Source: Deltaproteobacteria bacterium (GTDB taxonomy: Bacteria > Desulfobacterota > Desulfobacteria > Desulfobacterales > JAHEIW01). From it: a stretch of DNA of 64,000 nucleotides. The stretch is taken from assembly GCA_024639185.1 (NCBI GenBank), contig JAHEIW010000003.1, positions 44,247 through 108,246 of the forward strand, given 5' to 3'. How positions within the stretch are numbered: position 1 is the stretch's first letter; every line of letters begins with the position of its first letter. The notes beneath the pieces were generated by a model, which saw nothing but the letters and a program-made list of their open reading frames with translations, was not told the origin of the DNA and ran no database searches. The position numbers and the translations under genes were made by a program. Positions 1 through 13,148 of this stretch are shown in pieces.

Positions 1-20
1 TGCGGATAATCGATCCGCTA

Positions 21-413
21 ATGATTGCCAAGCCTTGGGGGGCTTTGATGTGTAAGAATCTTATCCGTTCCGTGTCAACAGTGCTCATCGTCACCTTCGC
101 CTGTTTGATCGTCGGCTGTAATTCGATTCCTGTGCCGGAAGAAAAAAAACCCTACATCGGAACCTGGGAGGGCGTCGGCTTTCACCTGACCATAACTGAC
201 AACGGCGGCGTTGATTACAGGCGGGTAAAGGGGAAACGTTCAACAAAAATCTCCGGCCCTTTGAAAAACTTCAAGGGAGATGATTTTATCGTCGGTGTGT
301 TATTTTTCACAACCACATTTGAGGTGCATCAGCCGCCCTACCTGGATGGCGGCGACTGGTACATGGTCATCGACGGTGTTGAATTGAAAAAAGTCGCCGG
401 ACCCCTAACCTGA
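21..413 (+). CDS. Small predicted lipoprotein, function unknown
   Basis: ORF with N-terminal hydrophobic segment and lipobox-like VGC; internal start MCKNLIRSV is plausible. Confidence 0.55.
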   Translation: MIAKPWGALMCKNLIRSVSTVLIVTFACLIVGCNSIPVPEEKKPYIGTWEGVGFHLTITDNGGVDYRRVKGKRSTKISGPLKNFKGDDFIVGVLFFTTTFEVHQPPYLDGGDWYMVIDGVELKKVAGPLT

Positions 414-441
414 CCGTTTCAATTCACAGAGGAGTTAAAAC

Positions 442-906
442 ATGCGGTTGATAAGGGTGGGACTTGTGGTTCTCCTGGGATTTTTACTGATTTCATGTGT
501 CACGGCATCCGAGCCACGATTCAACAGTTTGCGGGCCGCAGATCAGCAAAAAATCCAGCAGCAATTAGAAAACAACTGGTCTGAATACATCATTTACTAT
601 ATTCCGCAGCATGCCGTTTTATTCGACCCCAAAGATGACAGCAACACCTTGAAGGTCAGCGGTCGCTGGACAAGGGTGGGCGATCAAAAGACCTGGATAG
701 AAATTTTGCGGCAAAACACCCAGAGCACGGACAGCTTTTTCAGTGTCTGGATGGGTTCAAGATCCGGATTTCTTGAAATTATCGGACCCGATGAACAGCT
801 CTTTGGCTATCTGGTCCATGAAAAAATGGATCTGGTGGCGTTTAAAATCATCGACCGCAATACGATGCAAATCTTTTACTCACCGCAGAGAATCGAAGGA
901 CCTTAA
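442..906 (+). CDS. Small predicted lipoprotein, function unknown
   Basis: Signal peptide with lipobox LLISC; GAGGAG RBS upstream of ATG. Confidence 0.65.
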   Translation: MRLIRVGLVVLLGFLLISCVTASEPRFNSLRAADQQKIQQQLENNWSEYIIYYIPQHAVLFDPKDDSNTLKVSGRWTRVGDQKTWIEILRQNTQSTDSFFSVWMGSRSGFLEIIGPDEQLFGYLVHEKMDLVAFKIIDRNTMQIFYSPQRIEGP

Positions 907-929
907 TATTTTGTGTATTGGATGAGCTC

Positions 930-2144
930 CTATTTTAACCTCTTTTTAATCAGCTTGCCTAGTTCGGCCACAGCCGCGGCAATCACCGTTTCACCGGACT
1001 GAGAATAGGACAGTCGAAAGGTGTGGGCTCCGCTGCCGTCTATGAAAAAGGGTTCACCGGCTACAAAGGCAACGTTATGCTCAATGGCTTCGGCCAGAAG
1101 GTTTGCGGCATCAATTGTTTGGGGCAGTTGAATAAATATAAAAAACCCGCCGTCCGGTTGATTCCATTGAACCTGTTCGGGAAAATGGGCCGCCAATTGC
1201 ACGAGCATAAAATCCCGTTTACGCTTATAGTGTTGATTGTTCAGCTGAACGCGCTTTGCCCACTGCCCGCTACGGATAAATTCCAATAAAATATACTGGG
1301 CCAGACTGTTGGTGGCAACATCAATAAACTGTTTGGCCACCACCATTTTTCGAATCATTTCAGGAGGACCGATGGTCCAGGCCACGCGCAGGCCCGGAGC
1401 AAATGTTTTGGACATCGAGCGCATATGCACAACCCGACCATGAGCATCCAGAGAAATAACCGGTGGAAGATGGTCACCCTCAAATCGTAAATCTCCATAT
1501 GGATCATCTTCAAAAATGACCAGATCATAGTGCTCCGCCAGCTCGACAAGATGTTGGCGCCGCTCAAGTGATAATGTGGTTCCCGTCGGGTTTTGAAAGT
1601 TGGGTATGACATATACGCCCTTGACCTGCTGACCATTTTTCTTTAACCGCTGCAACTGATCTTCAAGTTGCCGGGTATTCAGCCCGTTATCATCAACGGC
1701 CACTCCCTGGAGTTGGCCACAGGCGGCCATAACGGCGCCGGTTCCCCCAAAGTAGGTCGGCAGGCCCACAAAAACGACGTCATCAGGGTTGATAAGTACC
1801 CGGCAAGCCAGATCCATACCCTGGGCCGAACCGGCCGTAATGACAATATGATCCAGATCGCAGGCGATGCCATAGCGATCTGCGGCCAGATGGGCAAGTT
1901 CCTGCCGCAATTCGGTCACCCCCTCGGTTGCGCCGTATTGCAAGGCTTTGCCGGCTTTATTTTTGAGCAACTTGTTGGTAATGCGAATGATTTCTTGACC
2001 TGGAAAAACAGCCGGGTCCGGCCAACCACCGGCCAAAGATTTCATACCCGGTAAATCAACCAGTTTGTTAATTTCACGAATGGCCGATGGCACCGCACAG
2101 CAGGCACTTTTAGAGTACAAATGTTGCAGGTTTGACGTTGACAT
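930..2144 (-). CDS. PLP-dependent aminotransferase, class I/II fold (LysN/MocR-domain type)
   Basis: Motifs NFQNPTGTTLSLERR, EDDPYGDLRF, SMSKTFAPGLRVAW. Confidence 0.9.
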   Translation of the reverse strand: MSTSNLQHLYSKSACCAVPSAIREINKLVDLPGMKSLAGGWPDPAVFPGQEIIRITNKLLKNKAGKALQYGATEGVTELRQELAHLAADRYGIACDLDHIVITAGSAQGMDLACRVLINPDDVVFVGLPTYFGGTGAVMAACGQLQGVAVDDNGLNTRQLEDQLQRLKKNGQQVKGVYVIPNFQNPTGTTLSLERRQHLVELAEHYDLVIFEDDPYGDLRFEGDHLPPVISLDAHGRVVHMRSMSKTFAPGLRVAWTIGPPEMIRKMVVAKQFIDVATNSLAQYILLEFIRSGQWAKRVQLNNQHYKRKRDFMLVQLAAHFPEQVQWNQPDGGFFIFIQLPQTIDAANLLAEAIEHNVAFVAGEPFFIDGSGAHTFRLSYSQSGETVIAAAVAELGKLIKKRLK

Positions 2145-2163
2145 AATGAACCTCGATGCGGGA

Positions 2164-2955
2164 TTAGGTTCTTAAACAGCGCAGATTCGCCAGATCTTCT
2201 GCATAACCGTAAAGGTGTAATCCTTTACTTTCGACTACCATCTGGCCGTCCTCAACACCAATTTCGGCTGCCATGTACTCTTTGAGGTTTTGAATGGCAG
2301 CCAGGTTGGCGGGAAAGCCGTTCCATAAATCCCAGGAACGAAAATAAACAAAAAAGTTTAAGCCGTTATTCTGAATTCGGGTATCAATCGATCGCAGGCA
2401 AGGGGGATCCAGTAAGGTTAGATCCGAAGGGTGGGCAATTTGAAGGACCAGTTGATTATTGCGCTCGCCAAACTTGCGATAGGTATCAATCACCCATTCG
2501 ATCTGGTTCAAATACAACTGGCCGTCTTCTTCAAAAACAATCTTTCCGTCAACTTCGCGTTTATCGATGATTTTACTATTGGATGTATGCCACCAGTGGA
2601 GTTTGTCGCCCGATAGCGGGACGCGCACCAGGCGCTCACCATAGGTGTAGGACTCGCCCGGTTCTTTGCGCGCCGACATAAGATACTCAATATAGGCCCG
2701 GTCATAACCGGGGCCACCGTAAATATAATCGTGCTCTACCGGATTGGGTATGCCGCAGGCTGGCGGAATATCCGGAATCAGGGGTTGGGTTCCGGGATGT
2801 TTGACATGACCCATGAAATAATCATATTCAAGGCGGGTTTGGCCTTCATATGAACCGCGATCGATGACAAAACGTTTGCCGTGATCCAAAATATCATGCA
2901 CCGCCTGGAACCATAGATCCGGCAAGTCCCTGGCGTTTATATTGTGGATCTCCAT
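2164..2955 (-). CDS. Thymidylate synthase family protein (archaeal-like variant)
   Basis: Catalytic-type Cys in DPPCLRSIDTR, then YFRSWDLWNGFPANLAAIQNL and GLHLYGY, matching the TS R-S-x-D / G-x-P-x-N / H-x-Y signature; start at MEIHN preceded by AGAAGG. Confidence 0.72.
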   Translation of the reverse strand: MEIHNINARDLPDLWFQAVHDILDHGKRFVIDRGSYEGQTRLEYDYFMGHVKHPGTQPLIPDIPPACGIPNPVEHDYIYGGPGYDRAYIEYLMSARKEPGESYTYGERLVRVPLSGDKLHWWHTSNSKIIDKREVDGKIVFEEDGQLYLNQIEWVIDTYRKFGERNNQLVLQIAHPSDLTLLDPPCLRSIDTRIQNNGLNFFVYFRSWDLWNGFPANLAAIQNLKEYMAAEIGVEDGQMVVESKGLHLYGYAEDLANLRCLRT

Positions 2956-3028
2956 GTTTTTCCTTCTACTGGCAATGTTATAATTTGCTACATTACCACC
3001 AATCAAATTGCCTTGGGGTTAGTTAACG

Positions 3029-3077
3029 GGTTCAAAGGTTCAGGGTACAGGGTTTAGGGTTTAGGGTTTAGGGTTTT
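3029..3077. repeat. Seven-unit heptamer array ending in (GGGTTTA)3
   Basis: Units GGTTCAA AGGTTCA GGGTACA GGGTTTA GGGTTTA GGGTTTA GGGTTTT in register. Confidence 0.9.
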
Positions 3078-3157
3078 GCTATTAACACTGTGTACTCCAT
3101 TGCCCAGCATATGGATTTTATAATCAGAAGTGCAGTTTAGATGATCACGATTATTTG

Positions 3158-3299
3158 AAATTATCTCAAAAATAGTAGATCACGTCCAAGGGCAAGGCGA
3201 AAACCGATTCAAAAGTGGAGTATACACGACAGTATTCGAGCATTTTGAATCGGTTTTTAACACAGCCATTGGGCGTAAGATGCATTTTTGAGATAATTT

Positions 3300-3300
<1 letters not shown>
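3158..3300. repeat. 143-bp imperfect palindrome immediately 3' of gyrB
   Basis: Outer arms AAATTATCTCAAAAAT / ATTTTTGAGATAATTTT; inner arms AAAACCGATTCAAAA / TTTTGAATCGGTTTT. Confidence 0.85.
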
Positions 3301-6868
<3,568 letters not shown>

Positions 6869-7166
6869 AATATATTCCTTATTATAACATATAATAAAAT
6901 AATAATAGATATAGGATGTTTATAAGTTTAATAACTTTTTAAGGTTTTAGATTAATTTATAAAAATTAAAAAAATAGTGATCACAATCCTATTAATTTAA
7001 ACCCAATAAAGGGTTCGATATGATCATATATATACGAATGTCGATAACTGTTCATTTATCAACCGTCTATTAACAGTTTATGATCAAAAACCTGTTAAAA
7101 AAAGCACAAAACAAATACGTTGAATATAAAGATTAAATTCGACTATTTATAAACATTATAGCTAAA
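6869..7166. promoter_or_regulatory. AT-rich intergenic region upstream of dnaN; promoter, possibly origin-associated
   Basis: Strongly AT-rich; TTATAAACA in both orientations (6918-6926, 7147-7155), TTATCAACC at 7056, three TGATCA sites. No canonical TTATCCACA box seen. Confidence 0.35.
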
Positions 7167-7697
7167 CTAAGCCCGGGATTGACTCCACTTTTTAATCAAG
7201 GCGATATCGCGTTTTTGCCAGTTGTCCGATAGTCGGTATTTAATAAAGGTTTTATATAATTTTTCTATAAATTGCAAGATCTTATCGTAAAGAAAGATTT
7301 TTTCCAAAACAACGCCTTCCATATCTTCCGGGCCTTGCGGCGCTGCAATTATAGGTGTCTGTATACTGCTCAGATTGAGGCTTTCACCCTTTAATGTGAA
7401 TTGCCATTTTTGATCGGCGGATCGGTAAACCAGGTTCAGTTCAGCCACCAGAGCGCCTTTCTGCAAGGCCAGCATGGCTTCTTCGAGACCGGCATTTTCA
7501 CCCTTAATGGTAATCCGTTCAACGTCCTTTTTATGTCGCTTTTCAAGCACAATTCGGTTGCCGATTTCCAGTGACGTTAAATCAGAATCAGCCTTTCTGA
7601 GAATAGTCGGATCCTGATCAATAGCGAACCACAGCCATGTTAAAAATTCTTCACCTAAAAATTTAAATCGGTTATATGCGACAGCAATATCCAACAT
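7167..7697 (-). CDS. RdgC-like protein, C-terminal half
   Basis: FLGEEFLTWLWF and a C-terminal section resembling RdgC; follows an N-half RdgC-like ORF by 11 nt. Confidence 0.55.
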   Translation of the reverse strand: MLDIAVAYNRFKFLGEEFLTWLWFAIDQDPTILRKADSDLTSLEIGNRIVLEKRHKKDVERITIKGENAGLEEAMLALQKGALVAELNLVYRSADQKWQFTLKGESLNLSSIQTPIIAAPQGPEDMEGVVLEKIFLYDKILQFIEKLYKTFIKYRLSDNWQKRDIALIKKWSQSRA

Positions 7698-7708
7698 GTT
7701 TTTTTAAA

Positions 7709-8323
7709 TTATCCTGTAAATGGGGTCCGGGTGAGTTCAAGAAGGATATCTTTTTCCGTATCTTTTAGGTCAGCGGCATAGTGTGCCGCCGTGTAGGGAA
7801 TCATGCGAATCAGCGTTAAATCAAATGATCGCAAAAAAAGCGTTTCCAATTCCTCATTGGCTGCCTTGAGATTGGAAAAAAACCACAATTGGGAATCCTC
7901 ATAATTCCAGATAATATCAAATAAATTGGGCGTCGCCGGAACCGTTGCATACAGACGATCCATGACCTGGTCCCGAATGCGCTCTTTTTCGCTACGTGAC
8001 AAATACGGTCGGCCACTTTCAGCCAGTCGCTTTTCTGATTCGATGACCACGTGTTTTTTTACCAATTTAACCGGCACGCTTTTACGGTCAATTCGTAATG
8101 AAAAAACCAGATAATTTCCATACACGAACGAGGATCCGCCAAAATCCGGTTGATAGGGCTTTTCAAAGGATGTCCAGCCGACGGCTTTATCCAGAGTCGG
8201 ATCATCTATTTCTGAAATGGCATTTTTTTTAAGCCCGGCCGCCAGTGTTTCCAGAATGGGATTTTTAAGTTTCCCCTGAATCTGGTAGCGCGTTATAGAA
8301 ACCGAACTGGATAGTAAACTCAT
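7709..8323 (-). CDS. RdgC-like protein, N-terminal half
   Basis: VKKHVVIESEKRLAESGRPYLSRSEKERIRDQVMDRLYATVPATPN resembles the RdgC pattern VIKQALEAKIAKLEAEQ...KDEVLHSLLPRAF; likely start MSLLSSSVS. Confidence 0.6.
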   Translation of the reverse strand: MSLLSSSVSITRYQIQGKLKNPILETLAAGLKKNAISEIDDPTLDKAVGWTSFEKPYQPDFGGSSFVYGNYLVFSLRIDRKSVPVKLVKKHVVIESEKRLAESGRPYLSRSEKERIRDQVMDRLYATVPATPNLFDIIWNYEDSQLWFFSNLKAANEELETLFLRSFDLTLIRMIPYTAAHYAADLKDTEKDILLELTRTPFTG

Positions 8324-8624
8324 ATAGTTACCATTGCATCTGTTGATGGAAGGGTTTGCCGGAATTACCACGGGTTGTCAACCAGCACATACTGATAACG
8401 CTCTGAAGGAAAGCGGTAAAACACCATATATAGTATACGCTGTATATTATTATGAATATATAACGTGTTTGCTAACAACTAACAAGTTAAATTTAGGGTT
8501 AAAAAAAGATCTCAAAAATGGTATAAAGATGAGGTTTGCCAGTTGGCCCGTGGGCCCGTTTATCATTTGTTCTCCTTGGCACCCTAAATAGCCTAAACGC
8601 CACTTGTGTTTTGAAGAAAATTCC

Positions 8625-11600
8625 ATGAAATTTATTGCCGATTTACACGTTCATTCCAAATACTCCAGGGCGACTGCCAAGAACCTTGATCTGGAAAATT
8701 TATACATTGCCGCCCAGTTAAAAGGTGTTACGGTTGTGGGAACCGGTGATTTTACATACCCGGCCTGGTTTGAAGAAATTTCAGATAAATTGGTTGCCGC
8801 TGAAACCGGTTTATACAAACTAAAAGCTGAACATGCGCGGCTTTGCGATCTACAGGTTCCGGAGGCCTGTCGCGGTCCGGTGCGTTTTATGCTGGTTACT
8901 GAAATCAGCAACATCTATAAGAAAACTGGTAAAACGCGTAAAAATCACAATCTGATATTTGCCCCGGACGTGGATGTTGCCCGGCAGCTCAAAAACCGGC
9001 TGGATAAAATCGGCAACATTCGATCGGACGGCCGACCGATCCTCGGGTTGGATGCCCGGGATTTACTTGAGATGGTGCTTGAAACCTCTGACGACGCATT
9101 TTTAATCCCGGCTCACATCTGGACCCCCTGGTTTTCGGTACTGGGATCAAAATCCGGTTTTGATTCCGTTGGCGATTGTTTTGAAGACTTAACCCCGCAT
9201 ATTTTTGCAGTTGAAACCGGGCTGTCTTCTGATCCGGCGATGAACTGGCGCGTGTCATCTTTGGATGAATTTACTTTGGTGTCCAACTCGGATGCGCATT
9301 CCCCGCTTAATTTGGGGCGCGAAGCCAATATGTTCAATACCGAGCTATCCTATGCGGCCATAAAAACAGCCCTTAAAACCGGTAATCCGGAAGAATTTCT
9401 CGGCACCCTGGAGTTTTACCCTGAAGAGGGCAAATATCACATCGATGGTCATCGTGCCTGCAACGTTTCTTTCTGGCCTGCGGCGACGCTCAAACATAAT
9501 GGCCTATGCCCGGTTTGCAGCAAACCCCTGACGTTGGGCGTCTTGCATCGTGTTGAAGAATTAGCCGATCATAATGAAGGCCGCAAAGCGCCCCGGCATG
9601 CGCCCTACCACAGCATTATTCAACTGCCGGACATTCTGTCTGAGGTAATGCAGGTAGGTCCCAAATCCAAAAAAGTCACCCGGGCCTATCAAAGCGCTTT
9701 GGACAAACTGGGTTCGGAATTTAACATTTTACACCATCTAACGACCGATGCGATTGAGCAGGCCGGCATACCGCTTCTATCTGAGGCAATCCGGCGCATG
9801 CGTGATCAGGAAATCAGCGCCATCCCCGGCTTTGACGGGCAATATGGGCGGATTCAAATTTTCAAGGAGCAAGAACGAGCAGCGCTTCTGGGCCAGCAAT
9901 CACTTTTTGCGCTCAGCGAGCCCCGGGCGACCGTTTCTGTTACCAACGATCCCCCGTATTCCCTCAAAGTGCCCCGTAAAGAGCCGGGTGATTCCCGTGA
10001 GGCTAAATTAAACCGTACGTCAGCGCACATCCATATTCACCAATTGAACGACGAGCAGCGTCGGGCGGTAGAGCATTCCGAGGGTCCCCTGCTGATTGTT
10101 GCCGGGCCCGGCACCGGTAAAACCCAGACCCTGACAATGAGAATCGCACACTTTATAATGCATAAAGGTATTGCCCCCGAATACATACTGGCAGTAACCT
10201 TTACCCGCAAAGCGGCTGAGGAAATGCAGCAGCGCCTGCACACGGTTTTGGGCGACCGGCATCCATTGCCTCTGACGGCCACCTTTCATTCCCTGTGCTA
10301 TAAAATATTAAGCGATCAAAATCCAAATAAGACTTTCGGTATTATCGATGAAGATGATCGTAAAAAATTAATCGATGAAGCGCTCAAAAGGGTCAGGGGT
10401 TTCGGGGTTGAGGTTTCCTTAAAACCGCGACAATTACGCGACCAAATTGCGGCGGCCAAACAGCAAATACAGGGTCCGGAAGATATAGCTTCGGCGCAAC
10501 ACTTCAGCGTTGATGACCGCGCACTGGCCGAGGTGTATCACAGCTATCAAAACCTGTTATCCATTCAGGGGCTTTATGATTATGAAGATCTGATTTTTAA
10601 CGTTGTCCGTCTGCTCGAGAGCGATCCACGGATTTGCAAAACATACCGGCGTCAATTTGAGCATATTTTTGTCGATGAATATCAGGACCTCAATCATGGA
10701 CAGTATCGTATCATAAGGGCGCTGGCTCCCTCTGATGCCGCCAGACAAAATTTATGCGTCATCGGCGATCCGGACCAATCTATTTACGGGTTCAGAGGAT
10801 CAGACGTTCGGTATTTTACCCGTTTTATGGATGATTACCCCCATGCAGCTGTTATTGAATTAACCCGAAATTATCGATCGACGGAAACCATTCTGGATGC
10901 ATCCTATCAGATCATTCAGGATCATCGTTTGCATACCGGTGACACCCGGACCCACTCGATGATCGATGGTGTTGAAACCATCAGCATCCTCGAGCTGGCC
11001 AGCGCCAAAGCTGAAGCCTGGGCTATCGCTGGAACCATCGGCCAGTTGGTGGGTGGTTCCGGTTTTCATTCCATCGACACCGGCCAGGTGGCGGATGCCA
11101 ATCTCATTTCTGCCTGCAGTTATGCCGATTTTGCGGTTCTGGTTCGCACGCACCATCAACTGAATATTATTGCCGAGGTCTTTCTACAGGCGGGTGTGCC
11201 CTTTCAGGTTGCCAGCCGTAAAAATTGGTTTGAACGCTGGGGCCTGGCCGAACTGATTTCACTATTAAGCATTGTGGCGGGATACGGTAGTGATCTGGAT
11301 TTAGACAACTGCCTGTCGCTATATGGTGTCGGACTGAATAAAAAGGCAACCGATCAGTTTAAATCCTGGTGTTATTCAAAAAAATTATCCCGGCATAACG
11401 GTTTGGACAATGCCAGACGTTTTCCGGTGCCGGGTTTAAACCGTGCTCAGCAGCAAAAGCTCATCGATTTTAGCGACACACTGGCCGGCATTAAAAATGA
11501 GACGAGCGGTATGAACATTGCCGAAAAATTACAGCATCTATCCCGGATCCCACAGCTGGCTGCCATTATGGGCACCCACCGGCAATCCCGGGAGATATTT

Positions 11601-12044
11601 GGCAACCTGCTAAGCCTGGCCGCAGATTATGATAAAGACCTGGCCGCCTTTTTAGCGACAGCAGCGCTGCACACAGACACCGATGTTTACCTGTCGCGCG
11701 CGGAAAAGGTTGCCGTGATGACGATGCATGCGGCCAAAGGCCTGGAATTTCCGGTGGTGTTTATCGCCGGGTGTGAAGACGATTTGATTCCCTTAAACCA
11801 TCAGGGCAGCATACAGGCCGACCCGGCCGAAGAACGCCGGCTGTTTTATGTGGCCATGACCCGGGCCATGCAGCAATTATACCTGACACGGGCTAAAAAA
11901 CGCAGCCGATACGGAAAACTTTTGACCCGCCAACCCTCTCCATTTCTGGCCGACATTGAAAGCCGTATCAAAAAAGAAGAATCTCCGCAGAAAAAATCCC
12001 CCGGGAAGAAAGTAAAGCAGCAGCGACAGCTCAAACTCTTTTAG
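8625..12044 (+). CDS. PHP / Endonuclease Q-like domain fused to UvrD/PcrA-type superfamily 1 helicase
   Basis: N-term MKFIADLHVHSKYSRATAKN (PHP), Cys4-type CNVSFWPAATLKHNGLCPVCSKPLTLGVLHRV; C-term LIVAGPGTGKTQTL, FVDEYQDLNHGQY, GDPDQSIYGFRGS, VAVMTMHAAKGLEFPVVFIAG, RRLFYVAMTRA. Confidence 0.9.
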   Translation: MKFIADLHVHSKYSRATAKNLDLENLYIAAQLKGVTVVGTGDFTYPAWFEEISDKLVAAETGLYKLKAEHARLCDLQVPEACRGPVRFMLVTEISNIYKKTGKTRKNHNLIFAPDVDVARQLKNRLDKIGNIRSDGRPILGLDARDLLEMVLETSDDAFLIPAHIWTPWFSVLGSKSGFDSVGDCFEDLTPHIFAVETGLSSDPAMNWRVSSLDEFTLVSNSDAHSPLNLGREANMFNTELSYAAIKTALKTGNPEEFLGTLEFYPEEGKYHIDGHRACNVSFWPAATLKHNGLCPVCSKPLTLGVLHRVEELADHNEGRKAPRHAPYHSIIQLPDILSEVMQVGPKSKKVTRAYQSALDKLGSEFNILHHLTTDAIEQAGIPLLSEAIRRMRDQEISAIPGFDGQYGRIQIFKEQERAALLGQQSLFALSEPRATVSVTNDPPYSLKVPRKEPGDSREAKLNRTSAHIHIHQLNDEQRRAVEHSEGPLLIVAGPGTGKTQTLTMRIAHFIMHKGIAPEYILAVTFTRKAAEEMQQRLHTVLGDRHPLPLTATFHSLCYKILSDQNPNKTFGIIDEDDRKKLIDEALKRVRGFGVEVSLKPRQLRDQIAAAKQQIQGPEDIASAQHFSVDDRALAEVYHSYQNLLSIQGLYDYEDLIFNVVRLLESDPRICKTYRRQFEHIFVDEYQDLNHGQYRIIRALAPSDAARQNLCVIGDPDQSIYGFRGSDVRYFTRFMDDYPHAAVIELTRNYRSTETILDASYQIIQDHRLHTGDTRTHSMIDGVETISILELASAKAEAWAIAGTIGQLVGGSGFHSIDTGQVADANLISACSYADFAVLVRTHHQLNIIAEVFLQAGVPFQVASRKNWFERWGLAELISLLSIVAGYGSDLDLDNCLSLYGVGLNKKATDQFKSWCYSKKLSRHNGLDNARRFPVPGLNRAQQQKLIDFSDTLAGIKNETSGMNIAEKLQHLSRIPQLAAIMGTHRQSREIFGNLLSLAADYDKDLAAFLATAALHTDTDVYLSRAEKVAVMTMHAAKGLEFPVVFIAGCEDDLIPLNHQGSIQADPAEERRLFYVAMTRAMQQLYLTRAKKRSRYGKLLTRQPSPFLADIESRIKKEESPQKKSPGKKVKQQRQLKLF

Positions 12045-12047
12045 CCG

Positions 12048-12148
12048 GCATAGCGCATAGTGCAAAGGGCATAGCGTAATAGCGCCTTATCCGATCTATC
12101 AAACTTATCGATTACCCTATGCGCCATGCTCTCTGCCCTATGCCGAAA
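12048..12148. repeat. Heptamer-phased inverted repeat (GCATAGN arms)
   Basis: GCATAGC GCATAGT GCAAAGG GCATAGC GTAATAG, then ACCCTAT GCGCCAT GCTCTCT GCCCTAT; 26-nt exact match to 42333-42358. Confidence 0.85.
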
Positions 12149-12479
12149 ACGCTGCCCCACACCCTATGCTCCTGGCGCCTGCCATAGCCCCATGATACTG
12201 GTATTTCACTAAAGCTTTCATGAATTTGGGTCGATATTTTATATGGAATGCATGACCGGCTGATGGTTGCGGTATAGACCTTGGGCGACTGGTTTTTAGC
12301 AGCCACAAGATATAGAGGGGTGTTAAATAAGTAATTAATATAATTATATATTATTAATAAATCCTTGAGTTTCAGAAAAAAGTATTGTAAAATTTATTAT
12401 ACGATCTAAACGCGCATTTAAATTGGCTCCTGCTTTTGGGGGAAAGCGAAAAATGGGCCTAAATTGACGCTGAGGAATA

Positions 12480-13073
12480 ATGGGCGGACGCGGACCTAAA
12501 TATTTGCAACTTTTTGTTTTTTCTCTTGCTTTACTTGCCTTTGTGCCATCGGGGTATGCGGATATTTACCGTTACATCGATGAAAACGGGGTGATGCATT
12601 TTACCAACACCCCGACCTCCAATACCCAGGAATACAAACTTTATCTTAAAGAAAGAACAACCTTTTCCAGAAAGTTTTACGCCACCGACAAATATGATCG
12701 GTTAATCTCCAACGCTTCAGCACAAACCGGGATCGATTCACGCCTGTTAAAAGCCATGATTAAAGCCGAATCGGACTTTAATCCGCGGGCTATCTCCAAA
12801 AAAGGCGCCATGGGGCTGATGCAGATCATGCCCGAGAACTTCAAAATGCTGGATCTGCAAAATCCATTTGATCCCTGGCAAAATATCAGGGCCGGTGCGC
12901 GCTATTTTCAACAGCTCTACGAGCGTTTCAATGGCAAACTGGCGCTTTCGCTGGCGGCCTACAATGCCGGGCCCACCGCTGTCGACCGCTATAAAAGAAT
13001 CCCGCCCTATAAAGAAACCGAAGAGTATGTTCGACGGGTCCTCAGGTATTATCGAAACCTTAAACAACTTTAA
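12480..13073 (+). CDS. Lytic transglycosylase (SLT domain) with N-terminal DUF4124-like segment
   Basis: DIYRYIDENGVMHFTNTP; SDFNPRAISKKGAMGLMQIMPENF; LSLAAYNAGPTAVDRY. Confidence 0.92.
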   Translation: MGGRGPKYLQLFVFSLALLAFVPSGYADIYRYIDENGVMHFTNTPTSNTQEYKLYLKERTTFSRKFYATDKYDRLISNASAQTGIDSRLLKAMIKAESDFNPRAISKKGAMGLMQIMPENFKMLDLQNPFDPWQNIRAGARYFQQLYERFNGKLALSLAAYNAGPTAVDRYKRIPPYKETEEYVRRVLRYYRNLKQL

Positions 13074-13148
13074 TCCAGCGCTCCTTCGCTCCTTTCTCAG
13101 CGTTCAGATCTCAGTACCCGTGCCTTGTCCTGCCCAAAGGGTTAAAAT

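Noticed and set aside
3050-3077. (TTTAGGG)n looks like a plant-type telomere repeat
   Set aside because: Only three perfect units in an array of degenerate heptamers; other heptamer arrays nearby have unrelated units, and the context is bacterial
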